Positions 58,115-64,000 of a stretch of 64,000 nucleotides of DNA are shown here, piece after piece (the first letter of the stretch is position 1; every line of letters starts with the position of its first letter). A model generated the notes under the pieces. That model did no database searches. It was not told where the DNA came from and worked only from the letters and a program-made list of their open reading frames with translations. This stretch comes from Aurifilum marmelostoma. Taxonomy: Eukaryota > Ascomycota > Sordariomycetes > Diaporthales > Cryphonectriaceae. The DNA is taken from the NCBI GenBank assembly GCA_027559495.1, contig JAMXSV010000010.1, forward strand, positions 2,418,001 through 2,482,000, read 5' to 3'. Position numbers and translations under genes: made by a program.

Positions 58115-58430
58115 CGATTAGGCGGGTAGGGCGGGGTCAGTTATGCTTTGGCGTGTGAAGTTTAGTGCTTGAACTTTAACTTTCAGGTTTCTTCAGGGCC
58201 TAGAGATGCGTACAGAGAGCCTATAGAGCAACTCAAAGACACAATGAGTACCCTGTCGGCAACAACACCTGCAGTACGTTGAATAACCGCGAGTTGCTTC
58301 CCAAGCAAGCAAGTAATGAAGGCATGCTTTCTCATTTTGTCTCATCATTCTGAGAGTATCGTGACCTTGGACCAGAAGTGTGTCTCACTTAGAACTCAAA
58401 AGCCTTTGTGCCTTCTCATCCCAAGTCACG

Positions 58431-60072
58431 ATGGTCACCCTGGATCTTGACCAGCCATCCCACAGCAGCGCTCTGGACGCGCTGTGGGCCGCCAATACAC
58501 ACGACAAGGCCACCGCCCTTCTCCAGAGCCTCAACGGCAACCCAATCACCCTACAACACTTCACCAACAACAAATTTAACAAGACAGAGGCTTCGTCAAG
58601 CTTCATTAACTCATTCGAGCCCAAGTCTGGAAAACTCATCGCGCGGGTCCCGTGTGCCTCTGCCGACGAGGTCAACGCCGCTGTCAGCGCTGCCAGGGCT
58701 GCCTTCCCAGCATGGAGCAGGACGTCGCGGGCAGAGCGGTCACGGCTCCTCCGTCGGGTCAGCGAGATCATCGCTGAGAACCGTGAGCTGTTTGCAGTGT
58801 GGGAGAGCATCGACCAGGGCAAGACGCTGGAGCGGGCGAGGGTTGAGGTGGACAGGGCAGTGTCGAATTTTTCGTGAGCAGCCCCCTATTAATTTTTTTC
58901 CTCCCTCGGCTACAGGAGGTGCTGATAATGAAAATCGTACTTCTAGATACTTCTCAACTTTTATCCTGCATGAGTCCACGTCCGCCAGGATGGTTGACGG
59001 CGTGGCCCTCACGTACGAGCACCGCAGCCCCGCGGGCGTGTTTGTCCTCATCTCGCCCTGGAACATGCCGCTCTACCTCCTGACCTGGAAGATCGCACCC
59101 TGCCTCGCCTTTGGATGCACAGCCGTCGCCAAGCCCAGTGAGGTCACCAGCATGAGCGCCTTCCTGCTCGCCTCCGCCCTGGACCGCGCTGGCCTGCCCG
59201 CTGGCGTGATCAATGTGCTGTTTGGCGACGGTGCCACGACAGGTGCGGCGCTCGTGGCCCACCCTGACGTCCAGGGCGTGTCCTTTACGGGCGGCACCGC
59301 AACTGGTATCGCCATCCGGAGGGCGACGGCGCACCAGATTCACAAGCACATCTCTCTCGAGCTGGGCGGCAAGAACCCCACGTTGGTGTTTGCCGACTCG
59401 ATGGCTGCGAATCGGGAGAGGACTGTGCGCACGGCAGCCATGGCCGCTTTCGAGAACCAGGGCGAGATTTGTCTCTGCGGGTCTCGAATTTATGTTGAGA
59501 GGAGTGTGTATAATGACTTTGTAGCTGTCTTTACCGAGTATGTCGCGAAGCAGTACAGGGTGGGCGAGACGGTGGGCGCTGTGGTGAGCCTGCAGCACTA
59601 CGCCAAGATCAGAAGTTACCTGGAGATCGCGCAGAAGCAGGGCATGACGTTCAACACGGGCGAGGTGCCACCTGAGATACAAACCGGTGGTGGTCAGGAG
59701 ACGCAGACGAGAGGCTACTGGGTCCAGCCCACGGTGTTGACGGGCGTGCCGGCAGGCTCGGAGCTGTTGCGCGACGAGATCTTCGGGCCAGTGGTAACGA
59801 TTGTGCCGTTTGAGGACGAGGAGGAGGCGGTGCGGCTGGCCAACGACAGTGAGTACGGACTTGCGGCTGTGCTGCTGACCACGGACGGTGGACGGATGCG
59901 GAGGGTCGGCGAGCAGCTGCAGGCGGGGCTGGTGTGGGTGAACTGTTGGCTGGTGAGGGAGCTGGGCACGCCGTTTGGTGGCATGAAAAACTCGGGCACA
60001 GGCAGGGAGGGAGGCGAGTACTCGAGGGATGTGTTTACAGTGGCCCGTACGGTGCACCTGGCTACGATGTAA
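58431..60072 (+). CDS. Aldehyde dehydrogenase, probable 2-aminomuconate-6-semialdehyde dehydrogenase
   Basis: Exons 58431-58873 and 58947-60072 give 522 residues. The donor is GTGAGC and the acceptor CTAG. It catalyses NAD-linked oxidation of an aldehyde to an acid. The motifs are SPWNMPLYLLTWKIAP (cofactor), FTGGTATG, LELGGKNP with general base Glu286, NQGEICLCGSR with catalytic Cys323, and EIFGPVV. The GEICLC text around the Cys matches the ALDH8A1 type (2-aminomuconate semialdehyde dehydrogenase) better than general fungal ALDHs, from memory of that family. An extra N-terminal segment of about 40 residues precedes the usual start and is not obviously a targeting peptide. It is divergent from the RidA gene and convergent with the dioxygenase gene (193 bases). 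Confidence 0.87.
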
Positions 60073-60265
60073 TGATCCACTCATATATCTACCACCCAAA
60101 TCAAATCAGCTTTGTATTCAACCTGCAGCGTCTAGATGTGATTCACCTGAGCTACTACCCCAGTCATAGTCATCGCCTACATACATCGTTCATTCATCAC
60201 CATACACAAACGCTTAGATCCGGCCCTTCCGATAATGTCACCCCAGACCCTCTACGACTCGCACC

Positions 60266-60832
60266 TCACTGAGGGTCCTCCACCTCTCCACAGACAGGAC
60301 ACTTCCTCACGCTCTCGTTCTCCCGCCAGTTGTTGATCAGAGGCTTCAGCTGGGTCCCCAGATCCGTGCAGTGAAACACCTCCTCCCGGATCACGGTAGG
60401 TCTCTCGTGCCCGCCCTTCTTGCAGTACCACCGCAGGCGGTCGAGGCTCCCCTCAGGCCGCACGCGCTCCATGACCAGGCCGATGGTGTCTGCAAAGCGG
60501 CAGGGGTTGTGGGGCGTGTTTCCCGGCAGCAGGAACATCTCGCCCTCCTTGATCTCGACGTCCTTAAACGCCTCATTCCCGTCGGCGTCCGTCTCGACGA
60601 CCTTGAGGCACATGGCGCCCTTGAGCTGGTAGAACCACTCCTCGGTCTCGTTGATGTGGTAGTCGTTGCGCGAGTTGGGCCCGCCCACGACCATGAGGAC
60701 CATGTCCTTGCCGCTGAAGAGGCAGTAGTTGTTCACGGGGGGCTGGAGGAGGGATTCGTTCTGGGCGAGCCAGGAGGCGAAGGCCATGGGTAGGGGGAGA
60801 GGGTTGGGTGATGATGTCTTGTTGCTGTCCAT
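60266..60832 (-). CDS. BNA1: 3-hydroxyanthranilate 3,4-dioxygenase
   Basis: An intronless gene of 188 residues. The enzyme opens the ring of 3-hydroxyanthranilate with oxygen to give 2-amino-3-carboxymuconate 6-semialdehyde (ACMS), using one Fe(II) in a cupin fold. Iron ligands are His59, Glu65 (DYHINETEEWFYQL) and His108 (LLPGNTPHNPCR). Substrate residues Arg55, Arg112 and Glu122 are in place. The C-terminal part has WYCKKGGHE, FHCTDLGTQLKPL and KCPVCGE; Cys178 and Cys181 belong to the second, rubredoxin-like metal site of the longer family members. In fungi this gene normally serves NAD synthesis; here it is paired head to head with the ACMS decarboxylase gene (950 bases apart), which implies catabolic use. 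A TATA-like ACTATATGCC lies about 200 bases upstream. The symbol follows the yeast gene. Confidence 0.93.
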   Translation of the reverse strand: MDSNKTSSPNPLPLPMAFASWLAQNESLLQPPVNNYCLFSGKDMVLMVVGGPNSRNDYHINETEEWFYQLKGAMCLKVVETDADGNEAFKDVEIKEGEMFLLPGNTPHNPCRFADTIGLVMERVRPEGSLDRLRWYCKKGGHERPTVIREEVFHCTDLGTQLKPLINNWRENESVRKCPVCGEVEDPQ

Positions 60833-61292
60833 TTTTGGAGTTTTTGACAGAGGAGGCGTATGGTGGCCTAAGGGTGAGGGTCGCTTTTCTTTTCTTTTTC
60901 GGGTACAAATGGTATGTCCTGTTTGTTTGTACGTGGTCGAGAGGAGATGAGAGGAGTGCTGTTGAGATGAGAGATGAGTGATGTAGAGAGAGACGTTTGA
61001 AATGATTCACCTGGCGCGGCAGACGTCGGCATATAGTAGTCGTCGACCACTATTTTTATTTTGTGACTGCTCTCTATGCCTATAGTAGGTTTGTCGTCAG
61101 AGCCTGTGACATAACATCGGCCTTGGCCTTCAGCGGCAATTTAGTGGGTACTCTAGAGGGACTAGGGTCTCCCCGTCCACTGAACGTCTGTGGGCTACTG
61201 TAGGTTCTGTGTAGCAGTTGCCTTTGAGGTTGTGCTCACAGTACCGTAGTTAGGCCTGAACCCTGATCCTAGCAGCCTGCTACAGGGTGCAT

Positions 61293-61299
61293 CTTCCGC
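61293..61299. promoter_or_regulatory. CTTCCGC core motif
   Basis: One of two extra core copies (with 61345-61351) close to the full 14-mer in the dioxygenase/decarboxylase promoter. Confidence 0.45.
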
Positions 61300-61344
61300 C
61301 ACAGCCCCCAACAACCCCCAAGAATGGGTCGAATAATCGCTAGC

Positions 61345-61351
61345 CTTCCGC
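61345..61351. promoter_or_regulatory. CTTCCGC core motif
   Basis: Second extra core copy, 31 bases before the full 14-mer. Confidence 0.45.
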
Positions 61352-61381
61352 CGCCGCCCTGTCCCTCTTTGCATCCGAAAT

Positions 61382-61395
61382 GTGCGGAAGCGGAA
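61382..61395. promoter_or_regulatory. Shared 14-base promoter motif GTGCGGAAGCGGAA, copy 2
   Basis: Identical to 58101-58114. It is 387 bases before the decarboxylase ATG and 550 bases from the dioxygenase ATG, in the same orientation relative to the window as copy 1. Confidence 0.6.
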
Positions 61396-61781
61396 GACAT
61401 CTAGCGGCCTACCGCGATGCTCCTCCTCCACACTCCGCCATGGATCACGATGGACGATGATGAAAACAGAGACGCCTAGGAATGGCTGGGGAAGGGGAGA
61501 CATGTTTTTTGTCAAAGCTGGTTTCCCCCTCCCCGTTTCCTTCTTATTCAATGCCTTGTTCTCCTTTTCTCGGATGACCCCGAACTGTGCACTCCTCGCC
61601 TCGATTTTCCTTCCTCCTTTCTGGTCTCCTCGTCCTCATTCTACAACACAAGCACTGAGCTCTCTGAACCTAGCTTAAGCGGACTGCTTCATAGGAGTCC
61701 AGTATCGACCGCACTAAAATACATACTCCTCCTCTCTCTGCCTATACACAAGCCAACAAGCATTCTAGACAACAACAAAAT

Positions 61782-63213
61782 ATGGCACCAACCATGATCA
61801 CAGAAACCTCCAGCTGCGAATGCTGCTGCTCAGGAGGATCATCGTCCTCCCCGTCTTCCTCCTCTCCCTTGTCTGGATCCGGTGCCTCAACACCTATGAC
61901 CAGCACCAGCGGCTCACCACCAAACCAATCACACGCTCACCACGCCCACCGAGCCATCACAGGCGAGTCTCTCTACAGGATCGACCTGCACACACACATA
62001 ATGCCGTCTTCCCTCCCAGACCTCTGCTCTCTCGCATCAGAAGACCATGACAGCATCAACGATGCCGCCAGCTATCCCTGGCCAGACTTCCGCCCATGCA
62101 CGGACGGCAGCGGCGACATCGACATGTTCGTGGGCGGCTCGCACTTCCGCCGCGTCCAGCCCAACTGCTACGACCCCAAAGCCAGGATAGTCGATATGGA
62201 CGCTGCAGGGGTGGACGTGCAGGTTCTGTCGACGGTCCCGCTGCTCTTCTGCTACGATGCGCCCCGCGGGCCTGCTGCCGCCCTGGCCAGGTCGCTGAAC
62301 GACCACATCGCCGACATTGTCCACGCCGACCCGGATAGATTCGTGGGGCTGGCGACGGTGCCTCTGCAGTATGTGGATGGTGCTGTGGCGGAGCTGCGAA
62401 GGGCGAAGGATGTCGGGCTTGTGGGCGTGCAGATTGGGACCTCGGTTCCGCTGGCGGGAGGGCGGGAAATGGACCTCGATGATGAGAGACTGGGCCCATT
62501 CTGGGCTGCCTGCGAGGAACTGGATATGGCTGTTTTTGTGCATCCGCTGGGTTACTCGTGGAAGAAGGAGAACGAGGCGAGGTGGGGGAAGTATTGGGGA
62601 AGCTGGCTCGTTGGCATGTAAGTGGTTAAAGTGGAAGAAATGCCTTGCGCGACAGAGTGGCCAAAGAGGAAGCAGAATACTAACAATATGTAGGCCCTGT
62701 GAGACGGCACTCGCCATGCACAACCTCACCTCTTCAGGCGTCTTTCTCCGCCATCCCAATCTCCGCCTCTGCTTTGCCCATGCCGGCGGCTCGTTTCCAG
62801 CCTTGCTCGGCCGCATCCAGCACGGCTTCGACTGCCGGCCTGACCTGGTGGCGCACTCGGCCGGAGGCATCACCCCTACCGCACACCTCGCATCCGGTAA
62901 GAACATCTGGATCGATAGCCTCGTGCACGACTCGGATCTACTGGACTACGTTCTGCGCAAGGTGCCCTCGGAAAATATGGTTCTGGGCAGCGACTACCCT
63001 TTCCCTCTTGGCGAAGTGCCCACAGCAGGCGATATGCTGATCGGTACGGCGAAGGGCGCTGGGCGCCTGGGGGGCTTTATGACGTGGGATCAGAGGGCCG
63101 GAATACTGGCGGGGAACGCCATTCGGTTGTTGAGGCTGGGACATGCTTTTCAGGAGCGGTATGAGCAGCGGCTGGTTGAGTTCCAGAAGAAGGCGCACAC
63201 TTCCGATATGTGA
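61782..63213 (+). CDS. Probable 2-amino-3-carboxymuconate-6-semialdehyde (ACMS) decarboxylase
   Basis: Exons 61782-62617 and 62694-63213 give 451 residues, with a GTAAGT donor, CTAAC branch and TAG acceptor. The enzyme removes CO2 from ACMS to give 2-aminomuconate semialdehyde, which keeps ACMS from cyclising to quinolinate. The zinc ligands of this amidohydrolase-2 family are DLHTHIMP (His70, His72), FVHPLGY (His254) and GSDYPFPLGE (Asp379), with a further conserved His in FAHAGG (308). The core is about the size of known ACMSD (around 335 residues), but about 65 residues precede it: a Cys cluster (Cys12, 14, 15, 16) and a Ser/Gly/Thr-rich stretch. Close relatives decarboxylate 6-methylsalicylate or resorcylate, so the substrate rests on context, the head-to-head dioxygenase gene. 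Confidence 0.87.
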
Positions 63214-63501
63214 GAGGCGTTGCTGTGAGTGGTTATGCCCTGGGTCCTCACGAAACACTACAAGACTGTACGATATGCATGAGTCCACGCCACGAACTGC
63301 CCTTAATCTGGAATGCTCATACATGATGACTTGCTGTGCGCTGTGTAGCTGCTGCTGTGTATCCGCCCCGGCGTCATCAAATATCTGACCCCAGTCACTC
63401 TGCATGGTGCCATGGCTTTTGTCTAACGTAAGAGAAACGTCATATTCGACCTGTGTGCCATCTGCTTTTCGATTCATCGTGCCTCAGCATCCGAATATTC
63501 A

Positions 63502-64000
63502 TCACCACTCTCGAACCTCACCACCTGGCCCGATGAAACCCGGACTCACCCACGCCGCAGCTCCCTTGGATAAGGCCCTCACCTGCTCCTCATCCACCTC
63601 GATGCCCAGACCAGGACCCGTCAGCAGATCAATATACCCGTCCTTCACACTCCACACCTCAGGGTTCTTGGTATAGCTCGTCAAATCCTGGCCCCCAGCG
63701 TTGTAATGAATCCCCAGGCTCATCTCCTGTATAGCAAAATTAGGACAGGTCAGGTCCACCTGGCAGTTGGCAGCCAGCGCGATGGGCCCCAGCGGACAGT
63801 GCGGCGCCAGAGCAACATCATACGCCTCCGCCATGGCCGCGATCCGCTTCAGCTCCGAGATGCCCCCGACGTGCGAGATGTCCGGCTGCAGGATGTCGAC
63901 GCACCCGGCCTCGAGGAACGGCTTCACATCCCACCTGCTGTGAAGGCGCTCGCCCAGGGCGATGGGCACGCTGGTCTGCTCGGCCAGGGTCTTGATGCTC
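63502..64000 (-). CDS. Enolase-superfamily dehydratase, D-galactonate dehydratase-like (partial)
   Basis: The C-terminal 165 residues of a minus-strand gene that runs off the right edge of the window. The frame is open to position 64000 and reads IKTLAEQTSVPIALGERLHSRWD before the visible core. The motifs are DILQPDISHVGGISE, LAPHCPLGPIALAA and IQEMSLGIHYN, which match the D-galactonate dehydratase branch of the mandelate racemase/muconate lactonising group; the His of HCPLGP and the Glu of QEMS are active-site residues. The metal-binding N-terminal half is outside the window. It would dehydrate a sugar acid. It may be unrelated to the kynurenine genes; it is convergent with the decarboxylase gene (288 bases). 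Confidence 0.85.
   Translation of the reverse strand, partial: SIKTLAEQTSVPIALGERLHSRWDVKPFLEAGCVDILQPDISHVGGISELKRIAAMAEAYDVALAPHCPLGPIALAANCQVDLTCPNFAIQEMSLGIHYNAGGQDLTSYTKNPEVWSVKDGYIDLLTGPGLGIEVDEEQVRALSKGAAAWVSPGFIGPGGEVREW

Larger units (their letters stand above)
57637..58430. promoter_or_regulatory. Divergent promoter region, RidA and ALDH genes
   Basis: About 790 bases between divergent pathway genes. It contains GTGCGGAAGCGGAA (58101-58114) and CTTCCGC (58000-58006), also present in the other divergent promoter of the set. A T9 plus pyrimidine tract (about 57797-57815) lies on the RidA side. Confidence 0.65.
60833..61781. promoter_or_regulatory. Divergent promoter region, dioxygenase and decarboxylase genes
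   Basis: About 950 bases. It contains GTGCGGAAGCGGAA (61382-61395), two further CTTCCGC cores (61293-61299 and 61345-61351) and a CGG-N4-CCG site (about 61404-61413). All lie closer to the decarboxylase start. It is the likely control region for both genes. Confidence 0.65.

Noticed and set aside
58954..60099. 381-codon open frame on the minus strand
   Set aside because: Antisense to the ALDH gene, which has complete family motifs; the reverse frame has none.
1..64000. CRISPR array, rRNA genes or an intact transposon
   Set aside because: No regularly spaced identical repeats with unique spacers, no rRNA-like stretch, and no transposase or reverse-transcriptase motif found in the frames read.

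Overview
The window looks like nuclear DNA of a filamentous ascomycete, probably a Sordariomycete. Most genes are split by 50-120 nt introns with GTAAGT/GTGAGT-type donors, CTAAC/CTGAC branch points and YAG acceptors. Genes sit on both strands without operons, coding regions are GC-rich at third positions, and intergenic DNA has pyrimidine-rich promoter tracts. I rebuilt 26 gene models exon by exon and checked that each junction keeps frame. Two of them (a Vps62-family protein and an amidohydrolase) need a one-base correction in a G/C homopolymer. One further locus is a decayed relic.

Layout. 0-11.9 kb: Mediator subunit MED7, a one-pass membrane protein of a fungal-specific (modin-like) type, a His/Ser/Arg-rich protein with one membrane segment, and a secreted Vps62-family protein with an apparent frameshift. 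13.5-24 kb: a DUF3500 protein, a secreted laccase with two micro-exons and the ascomycete C-terminal tail, a small secreted protein, a short-chain dehydrogenase and a 62-residue tail-anchored protein. 24.3-33 kb: an intronless fumarate-reductase-type flavoprotein, a Dal5-type transporter, a decayed zinc-cluster-like gene and an AAAP amino-acid transporter. 33.5-39.2 kb: a compound minisatellite, a basic orphan gene whose second exon has no start codon, and a GH71 alpha-1,3-glucanase. 42.5-54.6 kb: a frameshifted amidohydrolase, an M3 oligopeptidase, a BAHD-type acyltransferase, a 14-exon S10 carboxypeptidase and an 88-residue two-pass membrane protein.

The most interesting part is the right end (55.5-64 kb). 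Four genes there encode consecutive steps of 3-hydroxyanthranilate breakdown: 3-hydroxyanthranilate 3,4-dioxygenase, ACMS decarboxylase, an ALDH8A1-type 2-aminomuconate-semialdehyde dehydrogenase, and a RidA-family protein that fits 2-aminomuconate deaminase. They form two divergent pairs. The two shared promoters carry an identical 14-mer (GTGCGGAAGCGGAA) plus extra CTTCCGC cores, which points to one pathway-specific regulator. An aldo-keto reductase and a partial galactonate-dehydratase-type enolase-superfamily gene flank the set. Together they would form a tryptophan/kynurenine meta-cleavage route that diverts carbon away from NAD synthesis. This is inferred from family membership and context.

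No rRNA gene, intact tRNA gene, CRISPR array or intact transposon was seen. All functional statements come from reading motifs and family patterns; no database search was run.
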